Shown: positions 50,436-60,632 of the stretch, one piece after another
How the letters are laid out: the number at the start of each line of letters is the position of its first letter
How positions within the stretch are numbered: the stretch's first letter is position 1
Assembly: GCA_026874595.1 (NCBI GenBank)
Contig: CM049317.1
Location: 32,412,901-32,476,900 of the forward strand
Length of the DNA stretch: 64,000 nucleotides
Source: Sipunculus nudus
Taxonomy: Eukaryota > Annelida > Sipuncula > Golfingiida > Sipunculidae
Direction: 5' to 3'
The notes under the pieces: model-generated
The model's input: only the letters and a program-made list of their open reading frames with translations
Told to the model about the DNA's origin: nothing
Databases searched by the model: none
Position numbers and translations under genes: made by a program

Positions 50436-51027
50436 ATATAAATCTTGTTGGCGCGATAACCCAAAAAATATTTCACGGAACTTTACCAAACTTGGTATAT
50501 GTATAGATATGGGTGAGAGGACGACGCCTATTTAAAATGAGGTCATGACCTATACTAGGAGAGTGTCCTTGACCTTGAATAGGTCCAATTTTGGGGAAAA
50601 TCACACACATTCTTTAATATCTCAAGAAATCTTGCATGGATTTATCCCAAAATCAAGTTGATGGAAGATCATGGATAGGGTTGTCATGTTCCAGAAACTG
50701 GTGGCGCCACCTATTATTCTTTACTTGTTTTCATGCCGTTTAATACCCCCAAAATTGCCACCTTACAGTACTGTGAGCATTATAAGTCAAAAACTAATGG
50801 ACAGATTTCTTTTATATGATGCATATACATAGGTATGGGTTATGGGATGATGTTTATTTAAAAAGGGGTCGTGACCTTTCCTATGATAGTGGCCTTGACC
50901 TTGAATATTGCCATATATGGTGAAAATCACACACCTCTTATGATATCTCCAGTGTTGATAGCCATATGGATTTCAAACATGACTTATGTATGGCCCACCA
51001 CTAAAGTAAGAACCCTATAGGTTCTAG

Positions 51028-52800
51028 GGTCATGAGGTCAAAGGTCAAGGTCACTGACTGGCATTTTAAAAGATACTGTTGATGCATTTTAAGACAAACT
51101 TTCATCCCAGGTCTTCCATCTTGAATATATAGCTCACTTGCCAATAGTGGATGCTCCCTATAAATTTTGAGGTCACAAGGTCAAAGGTCAAGGCCACAGG
51201 AGCTATCTGTCCAAAAATTAGTTTCTGGATGATAATTCCTGCTTTTATTGATGTATGGATTTCAAACTTGACTTGTATATGTCCCATTGGAAAACCAACA
51301 CCCAAATTGATTTTGGGGTCATGAGGTCAAAGGTCAAGGTCACAGGACACATCTTTAAAAAGATGTGGATGCATTTTAAGCCAAACTTTCATCCCAGGTC
51401 TTCCATCTTGAATATATAGCTCACTTGCCAAAAGTGGATAATCCATATAAATTTTGGGGTCACAAGGTCAAAGGTCAAGGCCACAGGAGCTATCTGTCCA
51501 AAAATTAGTTTCTGGATGATAATTCCTTCTTTTATTGATGTATGGATTTCAAACTTGACTTGTATTTGACCCATTGGAAAAGCAAGACCTGAATTGATTT
51601 AGGGGTCATGAGGTCAAAGGTCAAGGTCACAGGAAACCTCTTTAAAAAGGTTGTGGATGCAATTTCAGCCAAATAATTCATCTCAGATCGTTCATCTTGC
51701 ACATATAGTTCACCTGCTAAGAGTGGAAGACCCCTATTAATTTTAAGGTCACAAGGTCAAAGGTGAAGGTCACAGGAGCCATCTGTCCAAAAATTAGTTT
51801 CTGGATGATAATTCCTGCTTTTATTGATGTATTGATTTCAAACTTGACTTGTATATGACCCATTGGAAAAGCAAGACCTGAATTGATTTTGGGGTCATGA
51901 GGTCAAAGGTCAAGGTCACAGGACACATCTTTAAAAAGGTGTGGATGCATTTTCAGCCAAACATTTCATCACAGATCTTTCATCTTGCACATATAGTTCA
52001 CCTGCCAAGAGAGGAAGAACCCTATCAATTTTGAGGTCACAAGGTCAAAGGTGAAGGTCACAGGAGCCATCTGTCCAAAAATTAGTTTCTGGATGATAAT
52101 TCCTTCTTTTATTGATGTATGGATTTCAAACTTGACTTGTATTTGACCCATTGGAAAAGCAAGACCCGAATTGATTTTGGGGTCATGAGGTCAAAGGTCA
52201 AGGTCACAGGACACATCTTTATAAAGATTGTGGATGCATTTTCAGCCAAACAATTCATCTCAGATCTTTCATCTTGCACATATCGTTCACCTGCCAAGAG
52301 TGAAAAACCCCTATCAGTTTTGAGGTCACAAGGTCAAAGGTGAAGGTCACAGGAGCCATCTGTCCAAAAATTAGTTTCTGGATGATAATTCCTTGTTTTT
52401 TTATGTATGGTTTTCAAACTTGACTTGTATATGTCCCATTGGAAAAGCAAGACCAAAATTGATTTTGGGGTCATGAGGTCAAAGGTCAAGGTCACAGGAC
52501 ACATCTTTAAAAAGATGTGGATGCATTTTCAGCCAAACATTTCATCTCAGATCTTCCATCTTGCACATATAGTTCTCCTGCCAAGAGAGGAAGAAAACTA
52601 TCAATTTAAGGTCACAAGGTTAAAGGTGAAGGTCACAGGAGCCACCTGTTAAAAAAAATTAGTTTCTGGATGATCATTCCTGCTTTATTGATGTATAGAT
52701 TTCAAACTTGACTTGCATATGTCACATTGGAAAAGCAAGACCCAAATTGATTTTGGGGTCATGAGGTCAAAGGTCAATGTCACAGGACACATCTTTAAAA
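51028..52800 (+). repeat. 288-bp tandem array (dimer of two units of about 144 bp) with nuclear-receptor half-sites
   Basis: The phrase GGTCATGAGGTCAAAGGTCA starts at 51028, 51317, 51604, 51893, 52181, 52469 and 52757, steps of 287-289 bp. Midway in each unit a related phrase GGTCACAAGGTCAAAGGT occurs (for example at about 51458). Both halves end in a similar AATTTTGGGGTCA junction, so each 288-bp unit is a dimer of two diverged monomers of about 144 bp. Copies are very similar. The first is the most diverged, and the last is cut short at 52800 and has TCAATGTCA instead of TCAAGGTCA. Small open frames on both strands repeat with the array and are not genes. Confidence 0.92.
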
Positions 52801-52952
52801 AGATCAAGCTTACAGGACCAACATCTTCAACAAGATTGTGGATTGTTGGATGGAAGAAACAATAAATATGCCAAGTGTCAGTATATGCTGCTAAAAATGG
52901 GGGTCTGTTCTTAAAGGGGGGGGGGGGGGGCTACTATGTCTGGGGATACTCT

Positions 52953-52980
52953 GGCACCTGCGGTGCCAAGAAATGTCTAG
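52953..52980 (+). other. 3' hairpin and CTAG terminus of the Helentron-like element
   Basis: Perfect palindrome GGCACC-TGC-GGTGCC, then AAGAAATGT, then CTAG followed by T. Helitron 3' ends have a short hairpin about 10 bases before CTRR, which fits. Confidence 0.6.
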
Positions 52981-53991
52981 TTAGTATCGCTGGAGGAGGG
53001 CTGCGCTCTCTTTGTTTTGCTCATGCATCTTTTATATTCAGGACATGGAAGCCTCTTATATAAATATTGTTTGCTGTATATATGTGATCCAATGGCCGCT
53101 TGAGTTCATGTATTTCAATACACCGTGACCCAGTGCCACACAGTGTATATAACATTAACACACTATATACATATGGAAGATTCCATCAGTAACGTTTGTA
53201 AAATATGTTTCAACTGGAAAGGCTCAGAGACCGCAGACCTCCGCAAAGGCGACTCATTAACCCCATATGGCATTGGGGGAAATGCAGCATTTTCTTTCTA
53301 TTTTCAGCATTGTTCATTCTATCATTACAAAGTTATTCTAAATATGTGTTCAAAATCCGTGGATATTGGTATAATATAGCTAAGAGACAAGACAAACCAA
53401 CGCCGGCTAAAACATAACTAAGACCCTGGTTGAAGTAAATATGTATAGATACAAATTACGCATTCCGACAATAAATGTCACACCGTGACCAATGTAATGG
53501 CTTAAAGGTAGTCCATCTTTAACTCAGAAGGATCATAATGGGTGGCACTTCCTTAATTAATACCCTGCGCAGCTTGTCAATGAATCATTGAGTCATAAGG
53601 GCATAGACAAACACAACGCCAATCAACTATATTTTCATTTCGGATGGGCTCGTGAACCCCGTTATCAATCAATGAACTCCGTAATTTCCGGTTTTGGGAA
53701 TATGATTTCCTGTATTATTACCACGCTGTCAGATACGAAAACGATTATAATCACATAATTTGATGATATACTGTTGACTTTCACCAAACTTGTTGCAATC
53801 CCGGTCAAGCTTTACATTGTTTACGCGAAATTTCCTTAAGCAAATTGAAACCATCGATTCCTCTCTTAAAGACCGTGCTTTTTAATGAAAAATCGCCTCT
53901 ATTAAGTCTTGGCAGCAAATTGATGTTAAAAGCATGCATGGTTTTTTTCGGCGAAGGTTATGGAACGCGTTTAGGGTAGAGATCTACAGTG

Positions 53992-54042
<51 letters not shown>

Positions 54043-54061
54043 TATCAGTATGGCAATTGAA
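52981..54061. other. AT-rich sequence with a (TA)n tract
   Basis: No gene recognised. Pure TA tract at 53997-54041. Open frames at 53125-53379 and 53205-53417 overlap each other and have no domain. Confidence 0.6.
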
Positions 54062-54115
54062 ACATGTCTAACCCCACCCCACACCCCGCAGTCTTTATCT
54101 TAAAATCTTGGATAC
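54062..54115 (-). mobile_element. Third, diverged hAT-like terminus
   Basis: On the minus strand: CAGCGGCGTATCCAAGATTT, then a purine stretch and a G-rich run (plus-strand CCCCACCCCACACCCC). The same order is seen at 32487-32601 and 35640-35700. Confidence 0.4.
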
Positions 54116-54680
54116 GCCGCTGTGTTGGATTTTTTTTTAAAGACTGAAAGTGGATTAAATGTCAGAACATATCAATCAAAAGAGTATAAAATAATCTCAT
54201 TTTGTTTTACAATCCTCTGTTTTCTTCATATCAGTTTCAGACCAGTTTCATAGTCCGAGTCCGAATATTATTTGTTGATTAACAGGGAGTACATCATGGA
54301 TTGTAAGAATGGAGCGACGGGCATCTATATGGCACAGTGTATACGTGATTAGCAGAAAAATCATTCCCAGCGACTTCTTATGATGCAAAGGGCATTCCTG
54401 GTTTATTGACTCTAGACGGATCCTGTTTGTCTGCACAATATACATTTCTTTGGGATGGACAAAAAGTTAACATGTGTCCGTGGTGGGCTTACCCGATACC
54501 TATGATGTATATGACTGGCCTGACCTGCGTTTGTAACTCGGGGCCTTGGTTTCCGTTTTCGTCTTGAAAAGCGTTTATCTTCAAACTCTCAGAATTTGTC
54601 ATTTTGACAACTGATGCCGAATGGCTTCGTTTGGTGTTGTTATTTTTCTTTATTCTTAAACATATTAAGAGAGAGAGAGT

Positions 54681-54713
<33 letters not shown>

Positions 54714-55211
54714 AGCAAAATCGCTATTTGTGGTATTTTGATACAAGAAAACAACATATAACGCTGTTCCTACCAAACACCGGTTTTCACGTCTTTATGT
54801 TCAATATAAACAAATATATACAACTTTGGAGAGAGACGGAGGGTTAAATTAGATATCACATTGTTTATTTTATTTCTGTTATAAATCTAGTATAGAATTA
54901 TAGCTTTTTCGAGCATGAACGGTTTGCATATTTTAATTAATTTTGATCGAGATAAGCAAATTGTTGATTTGTTTTGAACGAATTGTTTGTCCTATACTTA
55001 CGGAGAAAATTAATAAGCTTTAAGAACATTAACGGTTTCTCTCAGCCGTGGAAAATGCTATGTTGGCTAAAGCAATTTCTTTCGGGATATCACTGATGCC
55101 ATCTCTTGTTTCCAAGCATTTCGAAAAGAAATACCCTAAGAAGCCAGTTATTTTTTTTCATAGACCATACCGTACTTATTTTCTGATGTATAATTAATTA
55201 GCAGTTTGCTC

Positions 55212-55273
<62 letters not shown>

Positions 55274-55560
55274 GCGTATACATATATATTTACATGTTGG
55301 CTTTTACATGTGTCTGAAGAAATAATATATACACAAAAGTGTCGTCAGAATACTACAAATTATGCAGAGAGATGTAAGAATAGCCGTGCTATTTCATTGC
55401 ACAGTTAAATGAAATATAACTACACAGAGCAGTTGAGCTCGGCCGAGTCTATTCAGTATATATATATATATATATATATATAAAGCTTACATAAATTTGT
55501 GGTTTGCCTGAGCGAATGACAAGGTGACAGCACATGGGAACCAAACAATTCCCCTTAGAT
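54116..55560. other. AT-rich sequence with several microsatellites
   Basis: Holds (GA)n at 54668-54715, (CT)n at 55215-55270 and (TA)n at 55457-55482. No gene recognised. Confidence 0.6.
55215..55270. repeat. (CT)n microsatellite
   Basis: A pure CT tract of about 56 bp, the longest of the CT/GA tracts in the window. Confidence 0.95.
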
Positions 55561-55599
55561 TATCACTGGTGTCGTCAAAAGCAGCCAAGGCTCCATGGC

Positions 55600-55890
55600 C
55601 AATCAGTCTTAATTATGTTTACAGTTTCCAAGAATTAAATTGCAATGACAGCAATTATCAGAATATCTGTGGTAATTAAATGCGACAAACTGGTAACCGA
55701 GGATTTAAAAAAAAATATTGGTCCTGCCTTATCAGCTATTCTGATCGGTAGTATTGTTAACTTAATTAGTCTTATTACCCTTATCACTGCCTAATATAAT
55801 TAATAATTAATATAATTGTTAATTATCTTAATTGGCAACCGATTTTGTCAGTCATATCTAAATAAATTACCAATTAATTGTTAATTTTCT
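55600..55890. promoter_or_regulatory. Homeodomain-site cluster, candidate enhancer
   Basis: About a dozen AATTA/TAATT cores occur in 290 bp, several as full TTAATTA or TAATTAAT, with an especially tight run at 55794-55834 and another at 55870-55886. A MEIS/TGIF-type TGACAG (55646-55651) abuts CAATTA, and a TGTCAGTCA lies at about 55847. Homeodomain proteins of many classes bind TAATTA. The cluster is not a simple repeat. Local AT-richness raises chance matches, so this is a candidate only. Confidence 0.3.
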
Positions 55891-56140
55891 TTTCCCTTTG
55901 TTATGTGAGGCATTCACGTATCAAGGAATCATAATATCTAACCATTCACATTTGCCATTGTTAATTAGAAAAATATTTTAGTTCACAAACACATACTGAT
56001 TTTCAATTGGAATATAATAGTGCGGATTTAAGAAATTAAGATTATATAGATATAAATTTATCCTTTTACAAACATATTAAGGAAAGTGACATCCATAGAA
56101 AAAGTCAAAGACCTAATGTGACCTTGGCAACACCTGGGGA

Positions 56141-56207
<67 letters not shown>

Positions 56208-57664
56208 CGCATGCGTAACAAGCTGTTCCACTAGACAGTATCGGAACGACCGTATCCAAACTGTGTCGAAATTTAAATTTGATTGACGTCAGAGTGTCAA
56301 CGTTCATATTTAAAAGCATACATCACAGGTTCTGGTTCGCGTCATTGCTACAGTTCTGGATCACACACTTCATGGTTAAAAAGTCACAGTCCTATAATCT
56401 TTAGATATCTATGGCTTCACATCGTATATCTAGGACATTCTCTGGCCATCACATCCAAGAAAAAAATCGATTTTACTAAAAAAAAAAGAAATATAATTTA
56501 ATTTACGCAAGAAAGCCACAGAAGGTTTCCGCCTTAAATGTAGCATATGGGGGATGTCTTCTATTGTCTTCCTGGCGTTATCATAGTAATAACACCTACG
56601 TTTAATATAATCCTATCGTTGCAAGTCTTACAGGATGATACAAAGGGACCTGTATTCAACCCATCTTCCTCAGCCGACATTTTAAAAATTTTTACTCGAA
56701 TCATTACAGACAACTTGTACGCCATTTGTCCAAATGCCGCTCATTCTGTGATGCAGTTGATATTTTTATTTTGTTCATTAAATATATAATTCATAAATGT
56801 TATGCCGGCAAAACAAAGATTCCCATTTAGAATAACCCAGATGAAGACAACCTTAAACGTTGGTTTAATTTGAGCAGTACATCGTTTATTCATTAAAGCT
56901 CTTCGTTAGTCCTTCTCCGTCACCAAAATGTGGTGTTATGTTTCTCTTAGTCCATGGGTTCATAGAAAACAGTAATATTGTCCCATGGAGTCTCGTTATT
57001 AAGCAGTTCTAGAATTGCATATAACGGAACACCTGCAACGTCTAAACCTACTCCAGTCCAAAGAAACAAAGAGATTTGCATCAATGCCAGTATCGGATTA
57101 AGCATTAAGATCTAGAATTCCACTGAAGCATATAATGATATTATTTGATGAAAAAAACCTTAGACAAAAGTATGATAATCCTTCAACGGCAAATGAAACC
57201 TGAAGAAAAATAAAGGTTTACAAACATGGAAAAAAAATGACTCTTTACAGTTCTGTCCATAAATGTCGATATTTATACGACCAAAAATGCGTACAACACA
57301 TTGAATAAATGCATCAGTACTTGTGTAGCATGCAATACAGATTAATAAAACTTACAAAAAAACTCCTATTCCCAGTACCAGTTGGAACTGGCTTTGTGTA
57401 TTATCATGCACGATGATTATCATTCACATTTGCTCCATTGGCAGGATGTGTGCGGAAACAGCATTTTACTGTGTATATACCTTAGCTATGGAATAGGTAT
57501 AAGTAAAAAAGGCATTTGCTTAGTACTTAATAGATTCTTTAGCCTTTTGCATTTTAAGGCCTTTGATATTCACCTCGAGGCTAGTGTTTAAAGTTATAAG
57601 TTTATTTTCAATTATATGATAGTTGTATTTTAGTTACCATAAAAAAAATCACTACACAGGACTT
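55891..57664. other. AT-rich sequence, nothing recognised apart from the (TA)n tract
   Basis: Open frames at 56283-56501, 56547-56789 and 57382-57591 are of chance length and lack domains. Confidence 0.6.
56142..56205. repeat. (TA)n microsatellite
   Basis: A pure TA tract of about 64 bp, bounded on the right by GGCGCATGCG. Confidence 0.95.
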
Positions 57665-58660
57665 CTATTAAGATAAGATAAGATAAGATAAGACAGTTTA
57701 TTGCTATAATTATGTAATAAAATCATCACATACAATAGCATTTGGCTTGACTGGCTTGCTTAAACAAACACATTAAACAAGAAATAATAAAATAAAATTG
57801 TGTATAGAAAAAAAGATGTATGACTATAAATGTTTGACTAGATTATTGAGTGATATGTTTAATTCCCGAAAGGCTGACGCGTAAGTGCTAGTTTGAGTTC
57901 TTTTGGAATTGCCTGATAGCGACCTATAGCGAACCCCCGATTTCATTTTTTTAAACAAATAGTGCGCCGGATAACTATAGACTTCTATAATGTCGTTTGC
58001 TTTCTTCAACAACCGTGTTTGAAATAAGGAGTCACTGTGGGTAAAGGAACCCCAATGATCCTCTCAGCTGTTCTAACTACCCTAGAAAGACGGTTCCTTT
58101 CCTCCACCGTGATACTGCCTCCCTATACAGTGACTGACAACGTCAGGACTCGCTGAATTACCGCCCGATAAAACTTTAATAAAATCGGTTGACTGAGTCC
58201 GAAATCTTTTAGATTCCTTAGAAAGAATTAACGTTGTTGTGCCTTCCTTACGCAGTAATTAACATTTTCGGCCCACTTCAAATCAGAAGAAATAAAAATT
58301 CCTAAAATTTTAAAAAGGTCAACGATTTCAACCTCGGAGCCTTCAAATACTAAGGGTAATATTTCCGTTTTCTTCCGTCTAAAATAAATTATCATCTCCT
58401 TGGTTTTTTTTACATTTAACTAAAGATTATTTTCAGAGCACCACGAAGTTAAAGTTTTAATTTTATTGCGGTGAACACTTTCGTTATTTCTCCAGATGAG
58501 CCAAGAAACTGTTGTGTCATTTGCAAATTTTACAATGAGGCAATCATCAGAAGTAGAGACACAGTCATAGGTGAATAGACAGTACAATTTTGGTGAAAGC
58601 ACACAACCTTGGGGTGCTCCAGTGATTAAGACCAATTTAAGACCAATATATTTATATGTA
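57665..58660 (-). mobile_element. 5'-truncated LINE (non-LTR retrotransposon, CR1/L2-like) with (TCTTA)n tail
   Basis: On the minus strand the element begins inside the reverse transcriptase domain at about 58660. It runs through the rest of the polymerase to a stop at 57824-57826, then has a 3' untranslated part of about 130 bp. It ends in a tandem (TCTTA) tail (plus-strand TAAGA units at about 57669-57693). Short tandem-repeat tails rather than poly-A are typical of the CR1/L2/Rex1 side of LINE diversity. 5' truncation is the usual result of incomplete target-primed reverse transcription. I did not identify flanking target duplications. Confidence 0.85.
57824..58655 (-). pseudogene. Non-LTR reverse transcriptase, C-terminal part, inactivated
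   Basis: The frame starts with Gly-Ala-Pro-Gln-Gly-Cys-Val-Leu-Ser-Pro (about 58620-58591), the conserved polymerase motif before the catalytic box. The catalytic Phe-Ala-Asp-Asp is here Phe-Ala-Asn-Asp (the first Asp to Asn codon is at 58519-58521). Then come Leu-Thr-Ser-Trp-Cys-x-x-Asn-Asn-Leu and the Phe-Lys-x-Leu-Gly motif (about 58292-58306). In-frame stops are at 58420-58422 (TAG), 58228-58230 (TAA) and 58123-58125 (TAG). A one-base deletion near 58007 moves the last 60 or so codons (58012-57827) into another frame. About 270 codons are represented. With the altered catalytic residue, three stops and a frameshift, it is dead. Endonuclease and ORF1 are absent. Confidence 0.88.
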
Positions 58661-59028
58661 TTCTCCGGAATAAAGGTAATTTTGAAATATGTGTACCATG
58701 AGTCATATGGGATCCATTCATTGTGTTCAGGATATTGACCTATGACCTTTTCACGCGAGCACCTGCTAGAGATTGAGAAAAACCATATTAACCGAGTAAA
58801 TTTGTATGTTTACTTCAAGAGAGGTTAGATGCATGCCTTGGAATATTTGATCACATACATCCATATTTCTTTCTCGAACTCAGGCATTTTCTCATGAGGT
58901 GCCCGCGGTGCCATACGTCAAAGATAAATTGGTTAATGGTTTGTAAATATTTTCCGTGCAAATATAATGGATTGGATTGATAGATGGTCACGTCCCGCGG
59001 CTGAGATTCTTCATGTTATCAACGACCT
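58661..59028. other. AT-rich sequence, nothing recognised
   Basis: No repeat or exon seen upstream of the LINE truncation point. Confidence 0.55.
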
Positions 59029-59030
59029 GC

Positions 59031-59165
59031 GTGAATGCTGTTTGTTTATGGTTCTGTATTTGAATGATAGATGGACCTGGAATTAGCTTATCTTGTACAG
59101 AAAATGTGCGGCTCTTTTTGTGTGTGAATGCGGTTTGTTTTTGGAACTGAGTAAATGGCAGAACG
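59031..59165 (+). repeat. Short imperfect tandem duplication (about 92 bp)
   Basis: GTGAATGCTGTTTGTTTATGG at 59031 recurs as GTGAATGCGGTTTGTTTTTGG at about 59123, followed by weaker similarity. Confidence 0.6.
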
Positions 59166-60592
59166 AACTGACAGTGGCGTAAAAAATGGGGTAAGAAGAT
59201 AATAAAAGTTTGCTGTATAAATAAAATTGGACATTTGCTTATGGAAATTTGTGTGGAAAATGACATATTCAGCAAATATTAGCGATAGCCTTTTGAAAAG
59301 CTAAAACATCTGAACTAACTGAATAAGAAAATATTCTTCAAGAAGACATGAATGTAACCTATTTATTGTATGACATCCTCTCTTGGCATATAAATTGATT
59401 AAATTCTTACAAAACATGTCATTATCTTTATATTAATGTTTACATATTTGTCAGGGGTAGGACTTCTTTGTTGGACAATTCACATCGTTTTTTACCTTTA
59501 CAGGATAAATTTAATATATACATTAGCTTGTAATGAATATATACTATATCAGTTTTGGCTGTGTGGTTTATTGGTTTATCTAACTGTAACCATAAAGGCT
59601 GTGATAATTACCAGTCTCAAATATGTGGCAAAGATCTTACCCTCTTCAACCAGTGATACAATTGTCCCTGTAACATCTAGGTGACCGGCAGTTGCTGAAT
59701 AAGTAATCTATCGGCAACTCACATACCTTCTGAAATAACCACATGAATTTATAAGCCCAGAAGCTAAGCTAAAATATTAATGTCACACTGACGTCAACGA
59801 TTATATCAGACAATACATCCGATCTTGGCCTAAATCATTGTGTAAGAGTGAATTAAACTTAACCAGACAGCTAAACATGATATGACATCGAGAATGAAAG
59901 CCTGGTATATGGTAGAGTTATAAGACCGCAATGTTTTATAGCCAGAGAGACCCGTCTCATACGGCACACAGCACCATTACTCACTTAACTGGGGCAGACA
60001 TCGGAATGCCTCTTAATTAATACTGTCTGTTTCCTCCGGGGAATTGCATTGACCGACTGAGGAAGGGTAATGTGTTTTGACTGATGTCACGGACCTCATA
60101 TGACTATTTTGTATGTCATGTCCTTATAAGACCCTTCTTTGTCAGGGGAACCTTGAACATCGGTGGGGTTAGCATCGACTTTTTATGATAGGAGAATCTG
60201 AATTTATACCATTTTAAATAACTGCAAGAGGGAACGACGTGACGGCGGTAAAGTTAAAGGTAAAGTTAAAATGGAACCAGCATTACATTGTATTTTCAAA
60301 ATCACCGAGAATCCTTAAATTTTAAAACATCCGGAACATTTTATTCTTGTGTTTCTGGATTTTTGTCAGAGCCATCGTAAATTGCAACGATTTTTGTTCT
60401 AGCCATCCATAACTGCACATCCTTTTCCAGTACTATCGTGGATCGGGCAACTGTGGAGCGATATATCATAACGTTTCGCCAGCCGTTTCGATGAGTAATA
60501 CCGATATCCAGGCATTCATAGATAAGCTTATTGTGGCTCTTATGCAATATTTTAAGGGGGCCATTCTTGATAGAAAAGAAACTTTTAGCGCA

Positions 60593-60632
<40 letters not shown>

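Larger units (their letters stand above)
50353..52980 (+). mobile_element. Helentron/HINE-like non-autonomous rolling-circle element with tandem-repeat core
   Basis: Parts in order. A left subterminal repeat GTATCCCCAGACA (50357-50369) also forms a hairpin with GGGGATAC (50376-50383). Next come a (CCG)n microsatellite (50402-50435) and two diverged units of about 327 bp (about 50450-51000). Then follows an array of 288-bp repeats (51028-52800), a short unique region, and a poly-G tract (about 52915-52930). The right subterminal repeat TGTCTGGGGATAC (52937-52949) is the exact inverse of the left one. It is followed by a perfect hairpin GGCACC-TGC-GGTGCC (52953-52967) and, after nine bases, CTAG (52977-52980). 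Subterminal inverted repeats, a core of tandem repeats with a microsatellite, and a 3' hairpin with CTRR end are the known layout of Helitron/Helentron-type non-autonomous elements such as the oyster 'pearl' family. There is no Rep/helicase gene. Exact 5' boundary and class are inferred. Confidence 0.65.

Noticed and set aside
51102-52652. Series of similar small open frames on both strands
   Set aside because: They recur with the 288-bp period of the satellite array and reflect the repeat, not a protein family.
58661-58790. Continuation of the LINE further upstream on the minus strand
   Set aside because: Translations upstream of about 58660 no longer resemble reverse transcriptase, so the element is taken as truncated there.
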